A DNA stretch of 64,000 nt from Ciceribacter thiooxidans (GTDB lineage Bacteria > Pseudomonadota > Alphaproteobacteria > Rhizobiales > Rhizobiaceae). This document shows, in pieces, positions 44,569 through 53,542 of this stretch. Position 1 is the stretch's first letter. Every line of letters begins with the position of its first letter. The notes under the pieces were generated by a model, which did no database searches, was not told where the DNA came from, and worked only from the letters and a program-made list of their open reading frames with translations. Location of the stretch: contig NZ_CP059896.1 of assembly GCF_014126615.1 (NCBI RefSeq), positions 1,870,501 through 1,934,500 of the forward strand, given 5' to 3'. Both the position numbers and the translations under genes were made by a program.

Positions 44569-46302
44569 TCAGCCGGTCAACCAGGCCGGTGGTGCATCCG
44601 GGCTGCGGCCGAGGACAGCCGCCTCGACGCATCCTGCAAGGCCGGCAAAGCGCACCTCCTTGCCGCTCAACCCCGGACCGTAATGGGCGTATTTGCCGGA
44701 ATTGGTGAGAATCAGGCGCGCCGCCGGCGGTACGATCGGCGGCATCACCGTGCACCAGCAGGCATCGCGAACGAACGTGACGCCGAAAGCTTCCAGCTCG
44801 GCGGCAATGCCATTGTCGGCGATCCTTTCGTAAGTGGAACGGCTTGCCGTAACGGTAAGTGCCACGCCGGGATGTTTTCTCCGCCCACGGCAGAGTTCGG
44901 CGAGACGCCGGCATTCCTCAGCCGAAAAGTGCGGATTGCCGAGCGCGACCAGGTCGACCGGCTCGCCGGCCACCGGATTGAAGCTCCGCCAGACCGCCAG
45001 CAGGTCCGCGTGCGACACGGTGAGCACGGGCAGCGTTGCGCCGCCCGTGGCGGCCTGAAGCGCCGGCGCCTCGGGCGTCACCCCGACGATGTGGAACATC
45101 GGCGCGGCGGAGGTCGTGGCGAAAGCTGCGCCGAAGGCCTTCAGGTCGTCGCTGCTCGGCGCGGCCGTTTCCAGTCCCGTCAGGACCGGTATGGTGTTCG
45201 GCGCGAGCAGACCGACCTGATAGCCGAGCAGCGGCCAGAAACTGTCGTCGCAGCCGGCCATTGATTCGACGTCGACGATCAGCCGGGCCTTGCGGTTCTG
45301 GTCGATATGGCAGCCGGCATAAGGCGCGCGTCCGGTGAGCGCGATACAGATGTCGAGAAAGTCCGGATACTTCATCGTGCGTGCGCCGAGCACGCTGTTG
45401 GCATAGACGACGGCATTGGATTCCGCCCAGGCGATGTCCTCGCCACGATGCGGAGCGTCGTTAAGCTGGTAGGGTGCGCAGGTGAAGGTCGGGGCCGCTC
45501 CCATACGGACATAGGCGTCGGCAAGAGCGCTTGCGGCCTGCGAGCGCGCGGGATCCGTTCCCTGCTCGCGCCAGCGCGCCTGATCCACCGAGATCGCATT
45601 GAGCGAGGTCGGAACGACGACGCGACCGCCCCAACCGGCAAGTTTCTCGGCGAAATCGAGGCTCGCAGGACCGGTATAGATACAGCCGTCGACATGGACC
45701 TGCGCCACATTGATCAGGCGCTCCGCCCCTTCGAGCCGCGCCATTCGGGTGACGATCCGCATCGCAAGGCTGGTTGCGCGGGGAACGGACGCTGAAAGCA
45801 GATCGCGATCTTTTTCGGTAAGTGCCAATCGGTCGACGGATGTGGCGAGTTCGCCGCCGCGCACCGGTGTGGCGTCTGGCTCGAACACAGAACCGCTCCC
45901 GACACACAGGCTCTTCCGTCCCTCGAGACGGACGAAATCCTGCGGATCGAGCACGGCTATCGGAAGAGAACGGCCATAGACCTCTTCGGCGACGATCACG
46001 CCGAGGGTGAGGATGTCCTCGCGTTGCGAGAACACCATGGCAGCGGGCGCCAGTCCGTTGACGATCAGTTGCAGCAGCACCGCACTGCCCGTGCAGGACC
46101 CACGACCGCCCGGCATTGCCGGCACGGCACCGGCGAGGCAAAGCCCGTGAAGTGGATGGGCATGGTCGATGACGACGCCGGTCTCCGGATCGACCCCGCC
46201 CCAGAAGCTCAAGGCAGTCTCAGAGAAAAGAAGCGGCCCTTCCGCCCTGCCCTCGACCAGCATCGCCGCGGGCGCCGCGAACGCCTTACCTTTCTCGTCC
46301 AT
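44569..46302 (-). CDS. Aconitase X (AcnX) type II, fused small and large domains; possible cis-3-hydroxy-L-proline dehydratase
   Basis: 577 aa. The start at 46302 follows GGGGAGG. The N-terminal swivel domain (DUF126, about 1-135) carries GGVDPETGVVIDHAHPLHG and GGRGSCTGSAVLL. The C-terminal catalytic domain (DUF521, about 175-577) carries NVAQVHVDGCIYTGP, VYANSVLGARTMKYPDF and TNSGKYAHYGPGL. Studied fused bacterial AcnX proteins dehydrate cis-3-hydroxy-L-proline using an iron-sulfur centre. No hydroxyproline genes adjoin it, so the substrate is inferred from the family. Confidence 0.87.
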   Translation of the reverse strand: MDEKGKAFAAPAAMLVEGRAEGPLLFSETALSFWGGVDPETGVVIDHAHPLHGLCLAGAVPAMPGGRGSCTGSAVLLQLIVNGLAPAAMVFSQREDILTLGVIVAEEVYGRSLPIAVLDPQDFVRLEGRKSLCVGSGSVFEPDATPVRGGELATSVDRLALTEKDRDLLSASVPRATSLAMRIVTRMARLEGAERLINVAQVHVDGCIYTGPASLDFAEKLAGWGGRVVVPTSLNAISVDQARWREQGTDPARSQAASALADAYVRMGAAPTFTCAPYQLNDAPHRGEDIAWAESNAVVYANSVLGARTMKYPDFLDICIALTGRAPYAGCHIDQNRKARLIVDVESMAGCDDSFWPLLGYQVGLLAPNTIPVLTGLETAAPSSDDLKAFGAAFATTSAAPMFHIVGVTPEAPALQAATGGATLPVLTVSHADLLAVWRSFNPVAGEPVDLVALGNPHFSAEECRRLAELCRGRRKHPGVALTVTASRSTYERIADNGIAAELEAFGVTFVRDACWCTVMPPIVPPAARLILTNSGKYAHYGPGLSGKEVRFAGLAGCVEAAVLGRSPDAPPAWLTG

Positions 46303-46435
46303 GGTGGCCTCCCCTGGTGTCGTCATTCTCCACCTCATAGCACTCAGGCAAGACGCGGCAAGGAACCAACCATCCGGCCAATGTCGGCCGCCATCAACAC
46401 GCTGCAAGCGATCGGCAAAAAAGATTCATCACCCA

Positions 46436-46462
46436 TGTCGATTTCTGCAACACTCGTTCGTC
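46436..46462 (+). promoter_or_regulatory. Candidate ECF42-dependent promoter
   Basis: TGTCGA (46436-46441), a 17-base spacer, then CGTC (46459-46462). As I recall, the published ECF42 target is TGTCGA at -35 and CG(A/T)C at -10. Transcription would start near 46469, 44 bases before the DGPF-protein ATG. This would make the module self-activating. Confidence 0.6.
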
Positions 46463-46512
46463 ATGGTGTCGGGCATGCCGAGGCGGCCTTGGTTCAACAG
46501 AGGAGAAGAACG

Positions 46513-46950
46513 ATGCGTGTAATGGTCATGGTCAAGGCGACGACAGACAGCGAAGCAGGCGTCATGCCGTCCACCGAACTGCTCGAAGCGATGGGGAAGT
46601 ACAACGAGGAGCTGGTCAATGCCGGCATCATGCTGACCGGCGAAGGGCTGAAACCCTCCTCCAAGGGCAAGCGTGTCGCGTTCGACGGTCCGGGCCGCCG
46701 TGTGATCGACGGCCCCTTCGCCGAGACCCGCGAACTGGTTGCCGGCTACTGGATCTGGGAGGTCAAGGACATGGACGAGGCGGTCGAATGGGTCAAGCGC
46801 TGCCCGAATCCGATGCCGGGACCGAGCGAGATCGAAATCCGTCCGGTCTATACGATGGAGGACTTCGCCGAATCGCTGACCCCGGAAGTGCGCGACCTGC
46901 ACGAGCGGACCGAGGAACGGCTCGCCGGGCGTGAAGCCGGCAAATCTTGA
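46513..46950 (+). CDS. YCII-related (DGPF) protein of ECF42 module
   Basis: 145 aa. It begins MRVMVMVKATTDSEAG and carries the defining IDGPFAETRELVAGY (DGPF motif, near residue 65), then the ferredoxin-like helix MDEAVEWVKRCPNP. AGGAGAAGAACG precedes the ATG. DGPF proteins accompany ECF42 sigma factors; whether they act as enzymes or effectors is unknown. It is the first gene of a three-gene unit with VOC and sigma factor genes. Confidence 0.9.
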   Translation: MRVMVMVKATTDSEAGVMPSTELLEAMGKYNEELVNAGIMLTGEGLKPSSKGKRVAFDGPGRRVIDGPFAETRELVAGYWIWEVKDMDEAVEWVKRCPNPMPGPSEIEIRPVYTMEDFAESLTPEVRDLHERTEERLAGREAGKS

Positions 46951-46973
46951 GCCACCAGCGAAAGGAAAATGTC

Positions 46974-47396
46974 ATGGAAAAGATGATCTTCGTGAACCTG
47001 CCGGTGCGGGACCTGACAGCGGCGACCTCGTTCTACGAGGCGTTGGGCGGCACGCGCAATCCCGGCTTCTCCGATGAGCAGACGAGTTGCATGATCTTTT
47101 CAGGCGCCATCGGCGTGATGCTGTTGACGCACGAAAGGTACGCTACCTTCACCAGCCGTCCAATCGGTGATGCGCGAACCGAGAGCCAGACGCTCATCGC
47201 CCTCAGCGTCGAAACGCGCGACGAGGTCGACCAGATCGTCGAGAAGGCCGCCCACGCCGGCGGCAAGGCCGATCCGAACCCAATGCAGGACCACGGCTTC
47301 ATGTACAGCCGCTCGGTGGAGGACCCCGACGGCTATGTCTGGGAGATCCTGTGGATGGATCAGGCGGCCGCGGCGGGAGGACCTCCCGGCGAATGA
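46974..47396 (+). CDS. VOC (glyoxalase/bleomycin resistance-like) protein
   Basis: 140 aa. MIFVNLPVRDLTAATSFYEALG and SVEDPDGYVWEILWMD are the two ends of the VOC fold, with a likely metal-binding E in WEILW. The ATG at 46974 follows AAAGGAAAA; an upstream GTG-type extension is not favoured. The substrate is unknown. It lies between the DGPF and sigma factor genes, 23 bases after the former. VOC proteins recur in ECF42 clusters as accessory members. Confidence 0.9.
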   Translation: MEKMIFVNLPVRDLTAATSFYEALGGTRNPGFSDEQTSCMIFSGAIGVMLLTHERYATFTSRPIGDARTESQTLIALSVETRDEVDQIVEKAAHAGGKADPNPMQDHGFMYSRSVEDPDGYVWEILWMDQAAAAGGPPGE

Positions 47397-47443
47397 CGCC
47401 CAAGCTGCGTTGACTGGGCTGCGGGAGCCTCCATAATCCGTTC

Positions 47444-48709
47444 ATGGAGGCTTCCGACACACATCGCGTGGCAGAGACCGTCTTTCGCATCGAGCGCGCC
47501 CGGCTGATCGCCGGTCTCAACCGCATGGTACGCGATGTCGGCTTCGCCGAAGATCTGGCCCAGGAGGCGCTGGTCACGGCGCTTTCCGAATGGCCGAAAA
47601 CGGGCGTGCCGCAGAACCCGGCCGGGTGGCTGATGGCGACCGCCAAACGGCGCGCCATCGACATCTTCCGCCGCCGCCGGATGCAGGCACAGAAGCACAC
47701 CGAAATCGGTCATGATCTGTCGCTCGAGCGGGATACCACGATCGAGGAGGTCGAGGCCGCCATGGATGATGATATCGGCGACGAACGCCTGAGCCTGATC
47801 TTCACCGCCTGCCATTCGCTGCTCTCCGTCGACGCCCGGGTGGCGCTGACGCTCAGGCTGATCGTCGGGTTGACGACGGAGGAAATCGCCCGTGCCTTTC
47901 TCGTCGGCGAAGCAACGATCGCCCAGCGAATCGTGCGGGCGAAGAAAACCCTCGCCGGGTCTGGTCTCACCTACGAGGTGCCGCGCGGTGAGGACCGCGA
48001 CCGGCGTCTCACTGCTGTACTCGAGGTCATCTACCTTATCTTCAACGAAGGATATGCGGCGAGCGCCGGCGACGACGCCATGCGGCCGCAGCTCTGCGCC
48101 GAGGCGATGCGGCTCTGCCGCATCCTCTCGGGCCTTGTACCCGACGAACCGGAGGTTCATGGCCTCTTGGCGCTGATGGAGCTGCACGCCTCGCGGTTTC
48201 CGGCCCGCACAGGCGCCGATGGCGCGCCGGTCATGATCACCGAACAGAACCGCGCCCGCTGGGACCGTCTTCTCATCCAGCACGGGCTGGCCGCACTCGG
48301 CCGGGCCGAACGGCTTGGTGGGGCGGACGGCCCCTATGCGCTGCAGGCGGCGATCGTGGCCTGCCATGCCCGGGCGCCGCGGGCCGAGGCCACCGGCTGG
48401 CGACAGATCGCTGCGCTCTACGACCGGTTGAGCCGCGTCATGCCCTCGCCGGTCGTCGATCTCAACCGCGCCATTGCTCACTCCATGGCCTTCGGGCCGG
48501 AGACGGGCCTCGAACTGCTGGCGCCACTGGAAGCCGAGCCGGCGCTGCAAGGCTATGCCGGAATGCCGGCGGCACGCGGCGACTTCCTGCTGCGCGCCGG
48601 GCGACGGGCGGAAGCGAAGGCGGCCTTCGAAAAGGCCGCGCGCCTCGCCGGCAATGCCGCCGAGAGACGATTCCTGACCGCCCGCGCAGCGGCCTGTGGC
48701 GGCGGCTGA
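47444..48709 (+). CDS. ECF42-group RNA polymerase sigma factor with C-terminal extension
   Basis: 421 aa, twice a usual ECF factor. Region 2 (FAEDLAQEALVTALSEWP, PAGWLMATAKRRAIDIFRRR) and region 4 (LTTEEIARAFLVGEATIAQRIVRAKK) occupy the first 185 residues. A DUF6596 domain follows (LEVIYLIFNEGYAAS) and a C-terminal TPR-like part (PVVDLNRAIAHSMAFGPE). No anti-sigma factor gene adjoins; the extension is thought to control activity. It ends the module with the DGPF and VOC genes, and the upstream promoter fits its own group. Confidence 0.94.
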   Translation: MEASDTHRVAETVFRIERARLIAGLNRMVRDVGFAEDLAQEALVTALSEWPKTGVPQNPAGWLMATAKRRAIDIFRRRRMQAQKHTEIGHDLSLERDTTIEEVEAAMDDDIGDERLSLIFTACHSLLSVDARVALTLRLIVGLTTEEIARAFLVGEATIAQRIVRAKKTLAGSGLTYEVPRGEDRDRRLTAVLEVIYLIFNEGYAASAGDDAMRPQLCAEAMRLCRILSGLVPDEPEVHGLLALMELHASRFPARTGADGAPVMITEQNRARWDRLLIQHGLAALGRAERLGGADGPYALQAAIVACHARAPRAEATGWRQIAALYDRLSRVMPSPVVDLNRAIAHSMAFGPETGLELLAPLEAEPALQGYAGMPAARGDFLLRAGRRAEAKAAFEKAARLAGNAAERRFLTARAAACGGG

Positions 48710-48721
48710 CGCAATGCTCTC

Positions 48722-49594
48722 TTACGCGGGGATATAGATTCGCTCCCGGACATGCTTCAGCGAAGCGACGATGGTGAAGGTCATGATGACGAGCAGCGTC
48801 CATGAACTCCATTTGCCGAGATGCACCGTGGACCACGCACCGATCTGGTTCGGATAGTGCCAGACCGCGAAGAAGGTCGAGATGTTCTCGGCGAGCCAGA
48901 TGAAGAAGCCGATCAGGATGAAAGCGAGGATCAACGGCATTTTCCGGTCTCGGTCGAACGGGCGAAACACGACGGTCGCACGCGCATAAAGTCCGATCGC
49001 GAGTGCGGCAATGTACCAGCGGTAGTCGCCGATATAATGATGGGTGAAGAAGTTAGCATAGATGGCGACCGCCACCAGCGTCGCCATCCAGTAGGGTGGG
49101 TGGTGCTGAACCCGGACGTCGAGCAGGCGCCACGCCTGGATGACGTAACTGCCGACGGCGGCATACATGAAACCGGAAAAGAGCGGTACGCCGAACAGCT
49201 TGGTATAGGCGAAATCAGGATACGCCCAGGACTGGATCGCACTTGAAGTCTTGAAGACCTCGAGAACAAAACCAATCACATGGAAGAGGCAGATGGCCTT
49301 CAATTCATCCAGCGTCTCGAGCCGCGTCCATATCATCCAGGCCTGGATGCCGAGCGCGATGACGAGAAGCAGGTCATAGCGTGGAATGTCGAGGAGGCCG
49401 GCGCGCGGCGTCACGAAGATCGAGACGAAGAACAGTCCGGCAAAGAAGCAGGCGCGGGCTTCCTTGATACCGAAGAGCAGGAATTCCACCGCGAAGCGCC
49501 TGACCCCGTTGAGTTCGGGAGCCGGTGCGAGCTCCATCAGCCGGCGGTCGAAGCTCTGCGGAAGGGCTGTGGGGCGGGCCTGTAACGTCGTCAT
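48722..49594 (-). CDS. DUF817 integral membrane protein
   Basis: 290 aa with about eight transmembrane helices. The DUF817 pattern includes FGIKEARACFFAGLFF, SWAYPDFAYTKLFGVPLFSGFMYAAVGSY and WLAENISTFFAVWHYPNQ. The ATG at 49594 follows GGGAG and is preferred over one 4 codons upstream. Function unknown. It is convergent with the sigma factor gene (12 bases apart) and divergent from the DUF2809 gene. Confidence 0.88.
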   Translation of the reverse strand: MTTLQARPTALPQSFDRRLMELAPAPELNGVRRFAVEFLLFGIKEARACFFAGLFFVSIFVTPRAGLLDIPRYDLLLVIALGIQAWMIWTRLETLDELKAICLFHVIGFVLEVFKTSSAIQSWAYPDFAYTKLFGVPLFSGFMYAAVGSYVIQAWRLLDVRVQHHPPYWMATLVAVAIYANFFTHHYIGDYRWYIAALAIGLYARATVVFRPFDRDRKMPLILAFILIGFFIWLAENISTFFAVWHYPNQIGAWSTVHLGKWSSWTLLVIMTFTIVASLKHVRERIYIPA

Positions 49595-49651
49595 CGAATC
49601 TCCCATCCGTCAGGGTGTTGCCTTATCGGCGTGCCCAACTAGAAAGACCGA

Positions 49652-50071
49652 ATGGGAAAAATCAAGGCATGCACGCAATTACGAGTGAAGAGACTGGCTG
49701 TCGCCGGGATAGTGATCGTGGCCGGACTTGTGCTGCGGCTCACCGGCTACGAGGCAGGCTTGCCCTACCCGCTCGTCAAGTACGGCGGCTCGGGGCTGTG
49801 GGGTATGATGGTCTTCTGGCTGGTTGCCGCACTGCTTCCCGACCGGTCCGTTCGCCGCGTTGCTGTTCTCGCCGGCGTCGTCGCCGTAGCGGTCGAGCTC
49901 ATCCGTCTCTATCACACGCCCTGGCTCGATGCCTTCAGGCTCACGCTTGCCGGTGCCCTTCTCCTTGGCCGGATTTTCTCCGTCTACAACATTCTCGCCT
50001 ATCTGGCGGGAATAGCGGCCGCCGCCCTCATCGATCAGCGGCTTCTCCTCCGCGAGGCCGCGGCGGACTAG
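49652..50071 (+). CDS. DUF2809 membrane protein
   Basis: 139 aa with four helices. LPYPLVKYGGSGLWGMMVFWLVAALLPDR and VELIRLYHTPWLDAFRLTLAGALLLGRIFS are the DUF2809 hallmarks. Function unknown. No good ribosome site is visible before the ATG, and the first 12 residues may be excess. It ends at the shared terminator with rplQ. Confidence 0.83.
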   Translation: MGKIKACTQLRVKRLAVAGIVIVAGLVLRLTGYEAGLPYPLVKYGGSGLWGMMVFWLVAALLPDRSVRRVAVLAGVVAVAVELIRLYHTPWLDAFRLTLAGALLLGRIFSVYNILAYLAGIAAAALIDQRLLLREAAAD

Positions 50072-50079
50072 AACGCAAG

Positions 50080-50105
50080 AAGGCCGGAGGTTTCCCTCCG
50101 GCCTT
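50080..50105. terminator. Bidirectional terminator at the end of the ribosomal cluster
   Basis: An 11-bp perfect stem (50080-50090 with 50095-50105) closes a TTTC loop. Short T runs follow in both directions. It ends rplQ on the minus strand and the DUF2809 gene on the plus strand. Confidence 0.85.
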
Positions 50106-50133
50106 TTCAATCCTTCCCTTACGGGCAAGAAAC

Positions 50134-50556
50134 TTACGCTGCTTCAGCTTCGGCTTCAGCGGCGACGCGGGCCTTGTCAGCTGCGCCCTTGGCGTCGACA
50201 TCGCGTTCAACGAACTCGATGACGGCCATTGCTGCGTTGTCGCCCTGGCGGAAACCGGCCTTCATGATGCGCAGGTAGCCGCCGTTACGGTTGGCGTAGC
50301 GGGTGGCGATCGCATCGAAGAGCTTGCGGACGGCGTCCTGGTCCTGGATCTGCGAGATGGCCTGACGACGAGCGTGCAGGTCGCCGCGCTTGCCGAGCGT
50401 AACGAGCTTCTCGACGATCGGGCGAATTTCCTTCGCCTTCGGGAGGGTCGTTACGATCTGCTCATGGGTGATGAGCGAAGCAGCCATGTTGGCGAACATC
50501 GCCTTGCGGTGGCTGGCGGTGCGGTTCAGCTTGCGGCCGGCTTTCTGGTGGCGCAT
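50134..50556 (-). CDS. rplQ: 50S ribosomal protein L17
   Basis: 140 aa. [20 protein letters not shown] is the L17 signature at the start; a short acidic Ala-rich tail ([10 protein letters not shown]) is typical of alphaproteobacteria. It is the last gene of the alpha cluster, 116 bases after rpoA, and is followed by a terminator. GGAGAATAGC precedes the ATG. Confidence 0.97.
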   Translation of the reverse strand: MRHQKAGRKLNRTASHRKAMFANMAASLITHEQIVTTLPKAKEIRPIVEKLVTLGKRGDLHARRQAISQIQDQDAVRKLFDAIATRYANRNGGYLRIMKAGFRQGDNAAMAVIEFVERDVDAKGAADKARVAAEAEAEAA

Positions 50557-50672
50557 TGCTATTCTCCTTTAAGTGCAGGCTCTGTCTCAGAGGCTGCCGT
50601 TTCCTGACACATACGGGCAGTCGCCCGCAGTTTGACTGGAAAAGGCAGAGATGAACCTGCCTTTTTTGTTTC

Positions 50673-51683
50673 TTAGTACTGGTCTTCGTAGCGCTTGGCG
50701 AGATCTTCGATGTTTTCCGGCGGCCAGGCGGGCACTTCCATACCGAGGTGCAGGCCCATGGAAGCCAGGACTTCCTTGATCTCGTTGAGCGACTTGCGAC
50801 CGAAGTTCGGTGTGCGGAGCATTTCCGCTTCCGTCTTCTGGATCAGGTCGCCGATGTAGACGATGTTGTCGTTCTTCAGGCAGTTCGCCGAACGGACCGA
50901 AAGTTCGAGCTCGTCGACCTTCTTGAGCAGCGCCGGATTGAAGGCGAGCTCGGTGACGGCCTCTTCTTCGACTTCCTTCTGCGGCTCTTCGAAGTTGACG
51001 AACACGCCGAGCTGGTCCTGCAGGATGCGGGCAGCGAAAGCGACCGCGTCCTCACCTGTGACCGAGCCATCGGTTTCGATGGTCATGGTCAGCTTGTCAT
51101 AGTCGAGAACCTGGCCCTCACGGGTGTTTTCGACCTTGTAGGACACCTTCTTGACCGGCGAGTAGAGGCTGTCGACCGGGATGAGGCCGATCGGAGCATC
51201 TTCCGCGCGGTTGCGCTCGGCCGGAACATAGCCCTTGCCGTTGTTGACCGTGAACTCCATGCGGATCTCGGCACCCTCGTCGAGCGTGCAGATCACGTGG
51301 TCGGGGTTCAGGATCTCGATGTCGCCGACCGTCTGGATGTCACCGGCGGTGACGACGCCCGGGCCCTGCTTGCGCACGACCATGCGCTTGGAATCGTCGC
51401 CATCCATCTTGATGGCGATTTCCTTGATGTTGAGCACGATGTCGGTCACGTCTTCCCGGACGCCCGGGATCGACGAGAACTCATGCAGCACGCCGTCGAT
51501 CTGGACGGCAGTGACGGCGGCGCCGCGCAGCGACGACAAGAGAACGCGACGCAGCGCGTTACCGAGCGTCAGGCCGAAGCCGCGTTCCAGCGGCTCAGCA
51601 ACCAGCGTTGCCTTCGTGCGACCGGACGAGGTGAACTCCACCTTGTTCGGCTTGATCAGTTCCTGCCAATTCTTCTGAATCAT
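50673..51683 (-). CDS. rpoA: RNA polymerase subunit alpha
   Basis: 336 aa. The N-terminal dimerisation domain shows [26 protein letters not shown]. The C-terminal domain (about 250-336), which contacts activators and UP elements, has [20 protein letters not shown] and [16 protein letters not shown]. The length is normal for rhizobia. It lies 100 bases after rpsK. Confidence 0.98.
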   Translation of the reverse strand: MIQKNWQELIKPNKVEFTSSGRTKATLVAEPLERGFGLTLGNALRRVLLSSLRGAAVTAVQIDGVLHEFSSIPGVREDVTDIVLNIKEIAIKMDGDDSKRMVVRKQGPGVVTAGDIQTVGDIEILNPDHVICTLDEGAEIRMEFTVNNGKGYVPAERNRAEDAPIGLIPVDSLYSPVKKVSYKVENTREGQVLDYDKLTMTIETDGSVTGEDAVAFAARILQDQLGVFVNFEEPQKEVEEEAVTELAFNPALLKKVDELELSVRSANCLKNDNIVYIGDLIQKTEAEMLRTPNFGRKSLNEIKEVLASMGLHLGMEVPAWPPENIEDLAKRYEDQY

Positions 51684-51783
51684 GTTTTTACCTTCCGTTC
51701 GTTGCCACCATCCAATCGTGGCAACCGAGCATTAGAAGCGTCGAGAAGGGCGCACCGGCGCCCGTCGACTGGATGAATAATGA

Positions 51784-52173
51784 TCAGACGCGGCGCTTCT
51801 TGCGCGGACGGCAGCCGTTGTGCGGGATCGGCGTAACGTCGCGAATCGAAGTGATCATGAAACCGGCGGCCTGCAGAGCACGCAGCGCCGATTCGCGGCC
51901 GGAACCCGGACCGCAGACTTCGACTTCGAGCGACTTCATGCCGTGTTCCTGCGCCTTCTTGGCGCAGTCTTCCGCTGCGATCTGAGCAGCGAACGGGGTC
52001 GACTTGCGCGAACCCTTGAAGCCCTTGGCACCGGCCGACGACCAGGCAATCGCATTGCCCTGCGCGTCGGTGATGGTGATCATCGTGTTGTTGAAGGTCG
52101 AGTTGACGTGTGCAACGCCCGACGAGATATTCTTGCGCTCGCGACGGCGAACGCGGGTGGCTTCCTTGGCCAT
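51784..52173 (-). CDS. rpsK: 30S ribosomal protein S11
   Basis: 129 aa. The start [21 protein letters not shown] is family-typical; the longer frame (20 codons upstream) is not. The C-terminal [17 protein letters not shown] is the S11 signature. A strong hairpin lies in the 119-base gap before it. Confidence 0.97.
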   Translation of the reverse strand: MAKEATRVRRRERKNISSGVAHVNSTFNNTMITITDAQGNAIAWSSAGAKGFKGSRKSTPFAAQIAAEDCAKKAQEHGMKSLEVEVCGPGSGRESALRALQAAGFMITSIRDVTPIPHNGCRPRKKRRV

Positions 52174-52240
52174 TTTATTACCTTTCTTGATCTCTTCGCC
52201 GCCGTAGTTCCAGCGGCTCCACCTTGAAGACAATAGGCAG

Positions 52241-52274
52241 TGGGCAGTAGGCTCTCCCTACCGCCTACTGCCCA
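52241..52274 (-). other. Strong hairpin between rpsM and rpsK
   Basis: A perfect 12-bp stem (52241-52252 with 52263-52274) with a 10-nt loop lies in the gap inside an otherwise compact operon. The flanking bases (GGCAGTGGGCAGTAGGC) are repeat-like. On the minus strand no T tract follows. It may be an mRNA processing or stability element, or an inserted small palindromic repeat. Confidence 0.6.
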
Positions 52275-52292
52275 AAGCCCGTTGCCTGCAAA

Positions 52293-52661
52293 TTACTTCT
52301 TCTTACCGGCGATCGCCTTTGCCGGACCCTTGCGGGTACGGGCATTGGTGTGCGTGCGCTGACCGCGAACCGGGAGGCCGCGGCGATGACGCAGGCCGCG
52401 GTAGCAACCGAGGTCCATCAGACGCTTGATGTTCATCGCGGTTTCGCGACGAAGATCACCTTCGACCTGATAGTCGCGGTCGATCGCTTCGCGAATCGCC
52501 AGAACTTCAGCGTCCGTCAGCTGATGAACACGCTTTTCAGCCGGGATACCGACCTTCTCGACAATTTCCTGTGCGAACTTCGGGCCGATCCCATGAATGT
52601 AACGGAGCGCGATTACTACGCGCTTCGCGGTCGGGATGTTGACGCCAGCGATACGTGCCAC
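52293..52661 (-). CDS. rpsM: 30S ribosomal protein S13
   Basis: 122 aa. The start is a GTG at 52661 after AAGGAGAATAGGC, giving [15 protein letters not shown]; the ATG 12 codons upstream has no family support. [20 protein letters not shown] is the S13 signature. It follows adk by a gap of 224 bases with no other gene seen. Confidence 0.96.
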   Translation of the reverse strand: MARIAGVNIPTAKRVVIALRYIHGIGPKFAQEIVEKVGIPAEKRVHQLTDAEVLAIREAIDRDYQVEGDLRRETAMNIKRLMDLGCYRGLRHRRGLPVRGQRTHTNARTRKGPAKAIAGKKK

Positions 52662-52885
52662 GCCTATTCTCCTTGCGTTCCAGTTGCCATCCGGCAAGTG
52701 GTGTCTGGTTTACGCAGCCAAACAGGCCGCGCGTTCAAATTCGGGTCCTCAACATGTCAAAACGATCGAACCCGGTCCTCCGTGCGGAAGAACGCGCCGA
52801 TCGCTTACATGTCGCGAGTTGGCGCGCTATTTAGCGGAATCAGTCGACAAAAGCAACTGTTCCGGTAAAGATTCTTGAAGCCTCG

Positions 52886-53542
52886 TCAGCCCTTCACGGT
52901 TGCGAGGATCGCCTCAATGTCCGCGGTGACGGCATCCATGTCCTTCATGCCATCCACGGATTGCAGCTTGCCCTTGGCATAGTAGTAGCCGATGAGCGGC
53001 GAGGTTTCCTTGTAGTAAGCCTCGAGCCGGGCCTTCATGGTCTCGGCATTGTCGTCCGGACGGCGCTTGAACTGCGTCGATCCGCAGGTGTCGCAGACAC
53101 CCTCGACCGTCGGCTTCTTGTCGGTGTCGTGATAGACAGTCCCGCAATTGCCGCAGGAATAGCGGCCCGAAACGCGCCGGACCAGTTCCTTGTCGTCGAC
53201 CCGGAGCTCGACGACCACGGAAAGATCCAGCCCCTTGTCCGCGAGCATCTTCTCCGTCGCATCCGCCTGTACGAGCGTGCGCGGAAAACCATCCAGAATG
53301 AAACCGTCGGCACAATCCGGCTGATCGATTCGCTCCGAGACGATGGCGATCACGATATCGTCCGAGACCAGCTTGCCCGCGTCCATGACGGCCTTGGCAC
53401 GCTTGCCCACCTCGGTCTCCGCGGCGACCGCTGCACGCAGCATGTCACCGGTCGACAATTGCGGAATGCCGTGCTTCGCGACGATACGCTGGGCCTGGGT
53501 GCCTTTCCCCGCACCCGGCGGTCCCAAAAGGATAAGTCTCAT
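52886..53542 (-). CDS. adk: Adenylate kinase
   Basis: 218 aa. Interconverts AMP + ATP and 2 ADP. P-loop GPPGAGKGT (7-15), NMP site (LVSDDIVI) and GFPRT are present. It is the long type with a four-cysteine zinc LID (CGNC...CDTC). It sits inside the spc/alpha cluster after secY, the usual rhizobial order, and overlaps the secY stop by 4 bases. Confidence 0.97.
   Translation of the reverse strand: MRLILLGPPGAGKGTQAQRIVAKHGIPQLSTGDMLRAAVAAETEVGKRAKAVMDAGKLVSDDIVIAIVSERIDQPDCADGFILDGFPRTLVQADATEKMLADKGLDLSVVVELRVDDKELVRRVSGRYSCGNCGTVYHDTDKKPTVEGVCDTCGSTQFKRRPDDNAETMKARLEAYYKETSPLIGYYYAKGKLQSVDGMKDMDAVTADIEAILATVKG

Noticed and set aside
52662..52885. Missing small gene between adk and rpsM (for example rpmJ)
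   Set aside because: No L36-like Cys/His pattern is present on either strand. The gap looks non-coding; rpmJ is elsewhere in alphaproteobacteria.
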